Positions 24,301-36,900 of a stretch of 64,000 nt of DNA are shown here, piece by piece (position 1 is the first letter of the stretch; every line of letters begins with the position of its first letter). The DNA comes from Closterium sp. Naga37s-1 (taxonomy: Eukaryota > Streptophyta > Zygnematophyceae > Desmidiales > Closteriaceae), in the NCBI GenBank assembly GCA_947471745.1, contig CANJKZ010000180.1:20001-84000 (forward strand). The letters are read 5' to 3'. Below the pieces are notes generated by a model that was not told where the DNA came from, made no database searches, and saw only the letters and a list, made by a program, of their open reading frames with translations. A program made the position numbers and the translations under genes.

Positions 24301-27300
24301 GTGCTCGAAGTGGAGAGGGTATGAGAAGCCGAGCCTTGTGGCGCTGGCAGCAGCAGCAGCAGCGCCTGAGGAACCAGTTCTCGCCCCTCCCCTCCCTCCT
24401 CTCCTCCCCCTCCCGTGCCCCTCGCTCCGGCCAATCCCGTCGCGACACGCGGCCCCGTATGCTGAGTCAGGGCCAGCAGCATCCACGTCAGCAGCTGCCA
24501 GAGCAGCAGGAGGTGGGTCCGGGGCAGCAGCATCTCGTGCCAGGTCAGCTTCTTCTGAGTCAGCAGCAGTCTGCGTCGAGTCAGCGCAGGCTTGGTCGGC
24601 GTCGCGTGTCTGTACATGGGCTAGCGAGCAGGCAAGGCAGGCAGAGAGGAACGGGGGGAGAAAGAAGAGGAACGGGTGCTGCGCCAAGGGCACGGTCGGA
24701 AGGGGTGCAGAGCGGTGATAGTGACTTGGAGGCGAATGAGGGAGAGGGGACGGGCGGAGGGATGGAGGGTGAAGAGGAGGAAAATCGTCCTGCAGGACCT
24801 GCGGGCAGGGTGAGTGATAGTGTCGAAGGGGCTGCTGCGGAAGAGAGGAGGGTCGCTGTGGACGCAGTGGAAGAGAGTGGGGCGAGTGGTGGTTCAGAGC
24901 CGTTGGCACGGCAACCAACGAGTGGTGGTTCGGGAAGCATTGAGGAGTCCACGGAGGTGGTTGTAGAGAGGGAGCAGGAGAGGTCAGGAGGTGGTGGGGA
25001 GGGGACGAGGCCAACCGGGGACGCAGCAGCAGGAGACTTAGAGGTAGAGGCATCAGGAGGTGCAGGAGTGGCAGGGGCAGGGGAGGTTTTGGTGAGCTGT
25101 GGTGCTGCAAACAGTGTTGTGAACGGAGTCTGCTCACCTGCCGAGCCTACAGCATCGGGTGAGATTTCGGCAGAAGGTGAGGATGTTGGGAACCTGATTG
25201 GGTCGGAGAATGTGTTGGAGGAGGCTGGCTGTCTGCAAGAGGACGGCTTTTTAAATGAGCTAGGCACTCGGGAGGAGAACGATGCTGGGAACGAGGAAAG
25301 CCTCAGGGAAGAGGAACACTGTGGACATAGCGCCAGGCTAGCGGTCAGCCAAAAGGTTGCCGGGGGAGCAGCAGCGGGCAGCAGCGAACGAGCCACTGAT
25401 GTGGCTGCTACTGCTGTGGTTGTTGCTGCTGCTGCAGGGGGGGGCTCAGCTGAGGACCACAGGATCTCGGCTGCTTTTATGCCAGCAGCCGTTTCTCCTT
25501 CAGGGGCTGACGTGGATGGGACTCAACCACTCTGTGCTGCTGCTTGTGCTGGTGAAACACCTCATTCAATGCCTGATGCAGCACCTGACGCAGCACCTGA
25601 TGAAGCACCTGACGCAGCACCTGATGCAGCACCTGACACCAGACTAGTCAAACCGCCTGATCAAGCACCTGATGAATCACTTGATGAAGCACCTGCTGGA
25701 AGCAGCCAGTCAGCAGCTACAGCAGCCGCATGGCCCCAGGCCAACCTGACAGCTGGTGTTACTCTGCCTTCACAGCAACCACTCTCCACCCCTCTCTTTG
25801 CAGCAGAGAACAATGCTTCAGCAACCATGCACTCTGCTTTCGTCACACGTCCCCCCGTCGCACCTCCCCCCATTGCGCCCTCTATCGCACCTCCTCTTGT
25901 CGCTCCTCCCTCCGTCGCACCTCCCCCTATCGCATCAACTCTCTTCATGCCCAGTCCCTCCTCCATTGGCAAAGCAGCAGCGGCAGGCACAGCAACAGCA
26001 GCAGATGCTTTCCACCCATATGGTTTTCCAAATTCAGATGAGCCACAACCACAGGGTTACCATGTTACCATGGTGCCACCAGCACCATTCATTGGCATGC
26101 CACAAATACTGCCTTACACTCATAGCGCACAGCAGATCTCACAGCAAAACTCACAACAGGCCTCACAACAGGCCTTACAGCCGGCAGTACTGCAGCAATC
26201 TATAGGCATACATCTCCTCCCCTCTATGGGCCAGGAGCATTTGCATTCCACACCCTCCAATCCGTTTGAGCCCAGCCTTGCTCCTGTCCCCCACGCTCCC
26301 ACTAATCCGTTTGACCCATCCCATCCGTCCAATCTGCCGTCTGTTTCTGATCCAATGGTGGCCATGCCGCACGCCAACTATGCCCCTTCTGCTGGGTTTG
26401 CTCTTTCTGCTCCTTCTGCCTTGGCTCCTCCTGTATTCGCCCCTTCCCCCCCTGTGCACTGGCATCAGCCGCCCCAGCAGCATGCTTATGGGCCGTTGGC
26501 AGCAACAGCAGGAACAGCAACAGCAGAGGCAGTAACAGCAGAGGCAGCAGCAGAAGCAGGGTCAGCAGGCGCAGAGGCAATGACTGCAGCAGCATCGCCT
26601 GCCACGACTGAGTGGGTTCTGTTTTCCCCAGCTCGAGGCGAAGAGGCAGGAACAGCAGCAAGCGCTGCACCCTCAACAGCTGTAGCAGCGGCAGTGGCAC
26701 CGGCGTCGACAGCAGCAGTAGCAAGTCAGTGGACAGCAGTTGGAGCACCAGAAGGAATGAGTGGATTTGGGAACAGAGTGGTGGCAGAGGAAGGGAGACA
26801 GGGGGGCAGTTGGAGAGTGGCAGCAGAGGAAGGGAGTGTGGAGGCAGAGGGGGGACGAGTAGGAGCAGAGGTGGCGAGAGTGGTTGCGCCAGAAAGGGTA
26901 AGCCCTGCTCGGTTCAGTAGAGTGGTGAGTTCAGGTGCCACACAGATGACCACTGTCAATACCGCCTTGCCTGTGCCCACGGGAGCACGCATGGGCTCCC
27001 CGTTGGCTCGAAGGGGGAGAGATGGGCACACAGGCGCTGGGGTGTTGCATTCAAGCAACAGCTTTAGCGGTGGTGGTGCTGTTGGGAGTAGTGGTGCTGC
27101 TGGTGGTGAGGGTGTGAGTGGTGTGACTGGTGGCAGCAGCCGAGGGGAGGTGGTGTTGAGGATGCACGAGCAGAGGCAGCAGCAGCGGCAGCGTCTCCTG
27201 CTGCTTCGGCTGCAGCGCATGCTGTTGACCCGTGGCGAATCACCTATTAACGAGGATGGAGAAGCAGGAGAAGGGGAGGAGAGCCAGCAGCAGAGTCTGA

Positions 27301-28124
27301 CCCACCAGCAGCAGCACCAGCTGTACGAGCAGTTGCAGCAGAGCCGTGGAGGAGGCAGGGACGAACAGGCACTGATTGATGCTGCGATTGAGCAAGCCCT
27401 CTTCGGCTCCTCCTCCTCATCCACTCTGCTTACCAGCAGTTCTGCTACTGCTGCTGCTGCTCCAGGTTCTAGTGGTATCGATTCTTCTCGTCCTGCTGTC
27501 TCAATGAGGCTTCCAGCATCAGCGCGTGTCGTGGCAGCAATGGCAGCAGCAGGAACAAACGCTGGGGCAGGGAGTGGCATCGGCATTGGAACAGCAGGCA
27601 CTGTAGCAGGTGCTGTAGGGGGTAATGTAGCACGTAGCACATCAGGTACTGTAGCAGGCAGTGTAGCAGGAGCAGGAGTGCCACTGGTAGCAGTGCTGGG
27701 AGGCCCGCCGATTCAAGTGTCATCCAGGCAAACCCAGAGCCCTGCTCTCACCCACACACACGCTTGGGGGGGCGGGGTATCCAGCAGCAGAAGGCAAGTT
27801 GGGGTGGAACGACAGAGGGGAGGAGCAGAGGAGCAGGAAGAGGAGGGGCGCAGGGGTAGGCGTGGGGGAGGAGCGGTAAGAGGGGGAAGAGGGGGAGAGA
27901 GTATAGGAGGAACAGTAGCTGGAGAGGATGTTGAGGCGAGTGGAGAAGAGGAAGGGGAGCCTGGGGAGGCGGTGTGCTGTGTGTGCATGGAGAGGCCGAG
28001 GAAGGCAGCGTTTGTGCCGTGTGGTCACATGCTGTGCCGCACGTGTGCTCAAGAGGTCAGGGACCGGCGCGGCAAGTGCCCTCTCTGCAATAGGAAAATC
28101 AAGGATGTGCTTAAATTGTACTGA
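18370..28124 (+). CDS. Giant low-complexity protein with C-terminal C3HC4 RING finger
   Basis: My model has exon 1 at 18370-18660 (MDERIGAVVPNQ..., 97 aa) and a 71-bp intron (AAAAG|GTTGTG ... CTGCAG|ATACGG). Exon 2, 18732-28124, is open for 9.4 kb, giving about 3,227 aa. The intron is inferred because the frame changes while the motif QQEE..QSR.E..KVVSG appears on both sides. The only recognised domain is at the very end, residues about 3177-3217: CCVCMERPRKAAFVPCGHML then CRTCAQEV and GKCPLCN. This is a complete C3HC4 RING of the kind found at the C-terminus of E3 ubiquitin ligases. The rest is disordered: acidic Glu runs (about residues 820-940), Ala, Gly, Ser and Gln tracts, an APDAAPDEAPD repeat (about 2376) and Pro-rich PPPIAPS segments. 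It is probably an E3 ligase with a scaffold-like body. More short introns may be hidden in the repeats. Confidence 0.7.
21918..22072 (+). repeat. In-frame coding duplication split by a GAGGCGCCTC palindrome
   Basis: Copies starting at 21918 and 22008 (GAGGGGTATG...TTTCC.GAGAGG) are 90 bp apart, 30 codons. Between them is CTTTTGAGGCGCCTCAAGAG (21991-22010), a palindrome with one mismatch. In protein this reads EGYGFPERTRGYVSAAATA, then SFEAPQ from the palindrome, then EGYVFPERSSGCVSEAAATA. It shows the palindrome/duplication unit inserted in an open reading frame without breaking it. Confidence 0.9.
25560..25700 (+). repeat. 12-bp coding repeat (APDA)
   Basis: About ten units of GCACCTGACGCA/GCACCTGATGAA inside the RING gene, encoding A-P-D-A/E tetrapeptides. 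It stays in frame throughout. Confidence 0.85.
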
Positions 28125-28331
28125 TAAGACCACTGTTTTGACATTGTGGTCCGTGGTAAATATCCAACCTTATTATTAATCCTTATACGGTACTGTTATT
28201 ACCATGGTCTGCAGAAAGAAAGGAAAACAGTTGCAAATGTTTGTTGTACACAACAAAGCCCATTAAATAGCAAATGAGCAGTTAGAAGCAGGGAGCATTC
28301 GCCTGAAACACACGGGCCAAACCCAGATAGC

Positions 28332-29683
28332 TTATTTCTTGAAGTAGAAAACATCCACTCCAGGAAGAGCCGGCTTCACTCTGTCTACCATCCAATAATC
28401 TGCAAGCCCAACATCTTCCAGGCTGGGAAGAGCCCTCAAACACGCAATGCCGTAGTCACCAAACGGTGATTTTAAATAGATAGTCTTGAGATTCCGGAAG
28501 CATGTCAGATGCTGGAGTCCCTGTTCAGTGATGTACTCTGGGAGGCAGAGCCAAGAGAGTTTCATCAAAGGCCGAAGATGTGGCAGTGCGCCATCTGACA
28601 CCAACGAATTCCCAAGATCCAACGTTTGAAGCCATGTCAGCTTCCCTAGATTTGCAAGTCCTGCAAAGGAGAAAGTAAGACTGTCATAGGAACACGAGCA
28701 GTTATAGCTGCGAGAGAAGAAGAGGTCTTCAAGGGAGCTTAGAGATGTCAAATGTCCGAGCCCAACTTCTGTAACTGCAGTCTCAATCAAATTCAGCCGA
28801 TGCAGATTCGGCAAATGGCTGATTCCCAAAATCACAGAATCATCGACTTTGGTTGATTGTAACTTCAGCTCCTCCAACCAGGGCATTGATGGAAGGTATT
28901 TTAAGGCGGCTTCATTGACAGATCCGCAAATGCTGAGGCTCTTCAGGGATGTCATGCAGGCGAGGCGATAACTGCCAATGGCAGATAAGGGTTCAAGGTT
29001 ACTGAGTTCCACTTTGGTAGTATCCGTGGCACGTATGATCTTTTTATCCGCATCGGTAGTTTGCTGACAAGAAGCCAATGTAATAGCCTGAAATGAAACT
29101 AAAAAGAAATATTAGGTACTGAGATTGAGCAGATAAACTCGTATACAGTACCAGCATTTCTCACCTCCCAAATCTGAATCACTTCTCGCTTCTGCTGTAC
29201 CAGCGCTGTCTCTGCCTCCGATAATCGTGCTCTCAATGCCGTGGCCTCCTTTTCCTTCTCTGTTTCTACCTGCGAAATCCGTGCTGCCAGTGCAGCCATC
29301 TCTTTCCTCTGAACTGTCTCTGCCTGCGATACTCGTGCTGTCAAAGCAGCCAACTCTTTTTTCTTCTTCGCTTCTGCCTCCAAATATCGTGCCTTCAGAT
29401 CAGCTATTTCCTTATCCTTCTCCTGCTTACCCGTATCACAAGCTAACTTAAGCACCCGCTCATTAATGCTACTTCTACTGGCCCTATTTATTGCTTCCAA
29501 AGCGACCACTCTCTCCCTCAAACCTTCCATCGCTGCCTCCACACTTCCCACTCTCTCATTGTTCCTTACCCTCTGCTCGTTTTCTTCGTCCTCTAAATCC
29601 AGCCTAATTTCGTCAAACCGAATCGCTAATCGCATCGCTCCCCTTGTAACTTCTTCCAGAAGGACTTCGGTTGCCGTCTCCAT
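28332..29683 (-). CDS. Coiled-coil/LRR protein, paralogue 3
   Basis: Exons 29683-29165 and 29087-28332 join in phase 0 (TGGGAG|GTGAGA ... TTTCAG|GCTATT) and give 424 aa. Exon 1 (173 aa) is a longer coiled coil than in the two paralogues, with repeated AALTARVSQAE-type heptads, and ends ALVQQKREVIQIWE. Exon 2 (251 aa) begins AITLASCQQT, then YRLACMTSLKSLSI, MPWLEELKL, LHRLNLIETAVTEVGLGHL and LPSLEDVGLADY, ending VDVFYFKK. It is convergent with the RING gene, with 207 bp between stop codons. The same exon layout and splice-site motif as at 9350 and 12882 make common descent certain. Function unknown. Confidence 0.85.
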
Positions 29684-30994
29684 TGTGAGCTCAATCTGAC
29701 GTGACGTGGAAGGAACTCCTGAAGCAGCTGGATTGAAGCAGCGTCAGAATCTAGGTAGCTCGGCAGGCTCTTTTCCAAGGGGAACGATTAGAAAATGCTT
29801 GGGAATTTGCTTCTGCGTGGCATCTCTGGTATAAGCTTGATTGGCTATGTCACAAGGTGAAGTAATGTCACATCTGGAACGTGTTGAGCCCCTGCTTGCC
29901 AGGATCAACTTCACCGCACTGAAACCTACTAAAACTCTTGAACCACGTCAGGGGAGTAGCGACAAACGATTGGCGATGCGTTGACGAAATAAAAGCTCCC
30001 CAGTTACTCGCAGTCTCGGATTTTGTTTCGCCTTACAGGAACCCCTTCCATTGCCGTCCATCACACCAGAGGCGAAACTTCGCATCTACGAAACGTTCGC
30101 ACGATCAACCCCACCGCCAGCCTCCCACCGAAAACGGTGAGATAGTCAAGCCCAAGGCAATTCTCGTTTCTCCATTATCCCTCCCTCCATGAACCACACT
30201 GGATGCGAGGCGGGTGTGTGTGACCAATCGAAGTCACCGAGAGACCACCTGCGCTCTAGGCTCCCTGAGCGAACATAAAACCATTTTTGGAGCCGCGCGT
30301 TGCTTTCGTATCCTCGTCGATTTGATCTTCCGAGGACCGTGAGCCTTAAACTCTGAGTGCGACGCGCAAAAGCCTGCTTAAAGCCGGCGGCCCAAATTGT
30401 TCATGCTTTTAAAAGTTGACCAGAGGGAGTTTTTCTGGTGTGGGCTTTGGCGAGAGTTTCCGATTTCGTCTAGGTTCGTTTTTTTCGCGAGACCCAGCCA
30501 ACCCTCGGTTTTCCCCCTGGTGAGTGAATCTGTCTTCGAAAGTCCCAAATTGCAAGTGCGTGACTTTCAAAAGCTTGGACACTCAACTTCGTCAAGTTTT
30601 AAAAACTTGACCCTCGCGGCCCGCAATTTGGGACGCGGGCTTTAATTTGTTTACACAGCATGATCTATAAACCGAGGACCGAGGCCACGCATAGTTTTCA
30701 TTCCAGTAGGCTGCAGCTGAGTTATCTCTCAGTTTCCAACGTCCGCAACCCCAAAACTGCTCGACACTTTTCCCTTCGCTTGACAAAAGCGCCAGACGAA
30801 CGTTGAGCATTAAAAGACGACCGTCTCCCGTATCACTGGTTCCACAGCTTTTCGAAATATTCGTTCAAAGCGCTCCACTAAATCCTTTCAACTAATAATT
30901 GCGCAACACTAGCGTCAGCTGCAGACCCTGCAGCATCTAGTTCCTTCCGTTTCTTGCTTGTAGCTAGACCCGTAGAACCCGTGCATATCTCACA
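29684..30994. other. Divergent intergenic region between LRR paralogue 3 and the phosphatase gene
   Basis: No exon was recognised. It has a 21-bp near-palindrome GTCAAGTTTTAAAAACTTGAC at 30593 and CTTTTAAAAGTTGAC at 30406. Both are reminiscent of, but not the same as, the palindromes elsewhere. It should contain both promoters. Confidence 0.5.
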
Positions 30995-33900
30995 ATGCGT
31001 CCAGATTCAGTGCTTCGCGTGACGCTTGCTGGGCTCTGTACAGTCACACTATCTACTAGCCTCTCACCAGCGCAACACCCCAAGTACCATGCTCGCGGAA
31101 CGAGGTGCCAAGCCTTCGGACGAGGCTCGGGCCGAACCTCGTCCTCAGCTCTGTTCACCCAGCTTCTCCTCCTCGTTTCACTCTCCCTCTGTACAAATCT
31201 CCTAAGCTCGCTTGCATCTGCCACCGGCGGCCAAGCACACAATATCTCCCTGTCGGATCCCAACGTAGTAGGCGGAAAAGACGCACGCGTCGATTGTATG
31301 CGTGCTTCAGGTTCAGAGACGGAGGATGATTCTGAGCGGATCGGGAAGAGGCGATCACTGTTCCGCTGGTGGGCTGGGTCTAAGAAGGCAAAACAGGTGG
31401 GTGACAGACAGGTGGGCTTGCAGTCCCGAGACTAAATTCTCCAGGAACCCTCTGTGTTTCATGGCTCCACATGTGCATTTGTGCTCAGCGCATTCCGAAA
31501 CAGCCAAACAACTTCTCGCGACAGCATCAGAGTCGTGTGGTCAATCCCTTACCACATCACATCTTGCATATCTGTCTCTTCCCTGTGCCGCTCTTGACTC
31601 GCCCATTCCCCAGGGTCACATAACCCTAACCTTCTTTAACAGCATCAGAGTCATGCGGTCAATTCTTACCACATCGCTACTCTCAATCCCGTTTCTGTCT
31701 TTTCCCTGTGCCTCTCTTGTCTCGCCCATTCCCCAGGTGCACATAGCTCTAGCCGGCCGCAACAGCATCAGAGTCAGTCAATCTCTTATCACGTCCCTAT
31801 GCCCCATTTGGTTTCTATCTCTTCCCTACGCCTCTCTTCTCTCGCCCATTCTCTAGGTGCACATAGCTCTAGCCGGTCCCAACAGCATCAGAGTCATGTG
31901 GTCAACGTCCCGCCGCGGTACGCCGTCATTGGTGGAATTCGGGGTAACTTCTGGGCAATACACCAATAAGGCCAAGGGGAAGTCTTCCAGCTACACCTTC
32001 CTGACCTATTCGTAAGTACACAAATAGAAATATTATTCCTTGTCTTTCCCATTGCTTGCTTCGCTCATACACCTTACTTCTCTTTTTTCGTGCTCCAGTC
32101 CTGGTCAACCCTTTGCCGTCCCATGAATGCGTTTCGTACCAGACACACCTTTTCTTGCTTCACGTTCCAACCCTCCACCTAGCCACCACCTGTTATTGCT
32201 ATCGATTTGCGGGAGAGACACCACCGATCGCAACGATCCCTTGTAATATTCTCCCTTCATTATTTCCCCTCCCCTCCCGTTCCTCCCTCTCCCCCCCTTC
32301 CCATTCCTTTCGTGTGGTAATCCTCTCCCCCCCTTCCCATTCCTCCCTCCATCTTTTCCTTTTCCCCATCCCACCACCTGTGCAGGTTCCATTAGCTGCA
32401 CAGTGCAGTGCTCTCGGAACCACCTACCATTCTCACCTCAAAAGGAAGGGCCCTAAAGCTCTTACGGGTAATCCCTTCCCTTCCCCTCACATTCCTCCCT
32501 CTCTTGTCCCCTCCCCCATCCCAACACCTGTGCAGATCGGACCAGCTGCGCAGTGCAGTGCTATCGATTCTCCAACCCCAATCCACCTACTACTACCGCA
32601 TCGCTGGGGAGGGGCCGCAACGGTCCTTCGTACTCCCCTACCCTCACATCCCAACCTCCGTCTTCCCCTTGGCCCATCTCATCTCCTGTGTAGGTCGGAC
32701 CAGCTGCACAGCGTAGTGCTTTCGGGCCTGCAACCCCAATCCACCTACTACTACCGCATCGCAGGGGAGGGACCAGAGCGGTCCTTTGTGACGCCGCCCA
32801 CCGATGCCGCTGCTGATGTCAGCATCGCTGTTGTTGGTGAGAGCTGGTGTGGCAGTTGGCGGGAGCGGGTGGGAGTGGGTGGGAGTGGGTGGGGTTGGGT
32901 GGGTTGTGATGCCACCCACCTCTAGAGTCAGGACCTCAGGTGCAGTGCGGTTAGGATGGTTGGAGAATAAGGGATGTTGAAGTCAGCATTGCTGTTGTTG
33001 TTGATGGGTGGTGGCATCAGCGTTTGTTCATCCTCTTCCTCCTTCCCATTCCTCTCCCTTGCGTTGTTTTCTCTCCTTCCAGTTGACATTGGTCTGTCCA
33101 AGGCAGCACGCACAACCATCATCCGTCTCCCCAGCAGCCCCACTCCCTCACCCTCCTCTTCACTCCTCTGCATTCCTCCACTCTCCCACCTTGCATCCCG
33201 TCCAGGTGGCATTGCTCTCTCTAAAGAAGCTTGCACAGCCATCACCCGACTCGCCCAGCAGCCCCACCCTCACCCTCGTCCCGGGAGACCTCTCCTACAC
33301 CAACGGCTTCCCTTACTCTGCCTTCCCCCTCTCATTGCTTGCATCCCTTCCAGGTGACATTGGTCTCTCTAAGGCAGCCCGCACAACCATCACGCGTCTC
33401 TCCCAGCAGCCCCACTCCCTCACCCTCGTCCCTGGCGATCTTTCCTATGCCAACGGCTTCCAATCCGTGTGGGACAGGTGGCAGTCTCTGATTGAACCAG
33501 ACGCCAGCACACACCCCTGGATGGTCGTCCCCGGAAACCACGAAGCCAAGGCACTTAGTGCGATCAGCCCCAAGGGATTCGAGTGGCCCGCGTTTCTTAA
33601 GAGTTCCGCTTTGCTAAACAGCGGCGCGTTTCTAGCGTATAAGAAGCGGTGGGTCATGCCCTCTGCTGCTAGCGGGTCGCCTTCTAAGCTGTACTACTCG
33701 TTTGAGGTGGGAGGGGCACATATCATCGTGCTCTCCTGCTACTCGCCCTTCGGCCCAGACTCTGACCAGCGCAAATGGCTGCAGGTGAGCCGTCAGGGGG
33801 GCATGGCTGCAGGTGAGCTTTCTTCAAGAGCACATCCCGTTTAGTCACATTTAGCAACGGGCCGTGTTCTAAGCTGTACTACTCGTTTGAGGTGGGAGAG

Positions 33901-36900
33901 GCGCATATCATCGTGCTCTCCTGCTACTCGGCCTTCGGTCCCGACTCTGACCAGCGCAAATGGCTGCAGGTGAGAGGGGATGCATGCAGGTGAGAGCCTT
34001 ACAGGTGAGCGTTGGAAACAGGGTGAGCGTTGGAAACAGGGTGAGCCTTGCAAACAGGGTGTCATCGTGCTCTCCTGCTACTCGCCCTTCGGCCCAGACT
34101 CCAAGCAGTTTGAATGGCTGCAGGTGAGATACTCCTAGAGAAACAGCTGCAATGCCTACTGCATCGCCTTCTGAGCTGTCTGTATGTACTACTCGTTTGA
34201 GGTGGCGGCGGCGCATATCATCGTGCTCTCCTGCTACTCGCCCTTTGGCCCCGACTCTGACCAGCGCAAATGGCTGCAGGTGAGCCGTCAGGGGGGCATG
34301 GCTGCAGGTGAGCCTTCTTCAAGAGCACATCCCGTTCAGTCACATCTAGGATAGCATCCCTCAGCGAGTCGCCTTCTAAGCTGTCCTACTCGTTCGAGGT
34401 GGGGGATCATTCTCATCACCGGTGCTCTCCTGCTACTCGCCTTTCAGCCCCGACTCCAAGCAGTTAGACTAGCTGCAGGTGAGTTTCGCAGTCAGGGTGT
34501 CTGAGAATTCTCAAATGCTCGGAATTCTCAGGTTGACTTTTGTGTCGACTCAAAAGTCAACAGGGTGTCTGAGAATTCTCAAATAGTCTTAATTCTCAGG
34601 TGAGCTTTGCATTTCACAGAGATTTATTGAACGTGGATTGGTTCAGAACCCCCTGGCTCATAGCATCACTGCACGAGCTCTGGTATCACTCCAACAGCGA
34701 CCACCACATGCGTACCCACTCTCACCCCTCTGCACCCTTCTGTATCCCTCTGCGTGCGTCATTTTTCAGAAGGATTTGTCAACTGTAGATCGCTCCAGAA
34801 CACCCTGGCTGGTGGTATCACTGCACGAGCCCTGGTATCACTCCAACAGCGACCACCAGACAGATACCCACTATCACCGCTCTGCACCCATGTCTGTCCC
34901 TCTGTACCGTCCTTTTCAGAAGGACCTATCCAGTGTGGATCGCTCGAAAACCCCCTGGCTCATAGCATCGCTGCACGAGCCGTGGTATCACTCCAACAGC
35001 GACCACCAGACAGACGGGCAGGCCATGAGGACGGCCCTGGAAGAGACGCTCTATGCTGCCCGCGTTGACATGCTGATCACCGGCCATGTGCATGCGTACG
35101 AACGAACGGTGAGTTGTAACGACCGTCGATAACGATCTTCGTAATGACAGTTGAACTGACCATTGTAACGACCGTTGTAACGACTGTTGTAACGGCCATT
35201 GTAACGGCTTTATTATGTTGCCGTTGTAACGACTGCTGTGTGATCATTCACCTCCCTTCAACCAAAGTCCAGTCTATTCCTTTCAGCCCAACTTCATCTT
35301 ATTCCTTCCCTTCATTCACCTCCATCTTCATCCCTTCTCCCCGTATCTCCACCCCTTCAGACCCGCGTGTACAATGGTCAGGAGGACCCTTGTGGGATCA
35401 TGCACATCACTGTTGGGAGTGGCGGCAAGGATCTCTACCCCAGGTGCGCTGGGCTGTACCGTCAACACGTGTATACCTATAGTTGGTGATTTTTGAGTTG
35501 ACTTGCAAGACACACTACCGTTGGGAGTGGCGGCAAGGATCTCTACCCCAGGTGCGCTGGGCTGTACCGTCAACACGTGTATACCTATAGTTGGTGATTT
35601 TTGAGTTGACTTGCAAGACACACTACCGTTGGGAGTGGCGGCAAGGATCTCTACCCCAGGTGCGCTGGGCTGTACCGTCAACACGTGTATACCTATAGTT
35701 GGTGATTTTTTAGTTGACTTGCAAGACACACTACCGTTGGGAGTGGCGGCAAGGATCTCTACCCCAGGTGCGCTGGGCTGTACCGTCAACACGTGTATAC
35801 CTATAGTTGGTGATTTTTGAGTTGACTTGCAAGACACACTACCGTTGGGAGTGGCGGCAAGGATCTCTACCCCAGGTGCGCTGGGCTGTACCGTCAACAC
35901 GTGTATACCTATAGTTGGTGATTTTTGAGTTGACTTGCAAGACACACTACCGTTGGGAGTGGCGGCAAGGATCTCTACCCCAGGTGCGCTGGGCTGTACC
36001 GTCAACACGTGTATACCTATAGTTGGTGATTTTTGAGTTGACTTGCAAGACACACTACCGTTGGGAGTGGCGGCAAGGATCTCTACCCCAGGTGCGCTGG
36101 GCTGTACCGTCAACACGTGTATACCTATAGTTGGTGATTTTTGAGTTGACTTGCAAGACACACTACCGTTGGGAGTGGCGGCAAAGATCTCTACCCCAGG
36201 TGCGCTGGGCTGTACCGTCAACACGTGTATACCTATAGTTGGTGATTTTTGAGTTGACTTGCAAGACACACTACCGTTGGGAGTGGCGGCAAGGATCTCT
36301 ACCCCAGGTGCGCTGGGCTGTACCGTCAACACGTGTATACCTATAGTTGGTGCTTTTTGAGTTGACTTGCAAGACACACTACCGTTGGGAGTGGCGGCAA
36401 GGATCTCTACCCCAGGTGCGCTGGGCTGTACCGTCAACACGTGTATACCTATAGTTGGTGATTTTTGAGTTGACTTGCAAGACACACTACCGTTGGGAGT
36501 GGCGGCAAGGATCTCTACCCCAGGTGCGCTGGGCTGTACCGTCAACACGTGTATACCTATAGTTGGTGATTTTTGAATTGACTTGCAAGACACACTACCG
36601 TTGGGAGTGGCGGCAAGGATCTCTACCCCAGGTGCGCTGGGCTGTACCGTCAACACGTGTATACCTATAGTTGGTGATTTTTGAGTTGACTTGCAAGACA
36701 CACTACCGTTGGGAGTGGCGGCAAGGATCTCTACCCCAGGTGCGCTGGGCTGTACCGTCAACACGTGTATACCTATAGTTGGTGATTTTTGAGTTGACTT
36801 GCAAGACACACTACCGTTGGGAGTGGCGGCAAGGATCTCTACCTCAGGTGCGCTGGGCTGTACCGTCAACACGTGTATACCTATAGTTGGTGATTTTTTA

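Noticed and set aside
32536-32640. Alternative exon 3 of the phosphatase
   Set aside because: It looks convincing for 30 codons but loses homology before the exon end and lacks the donor and phase match that the 32694 copy has.
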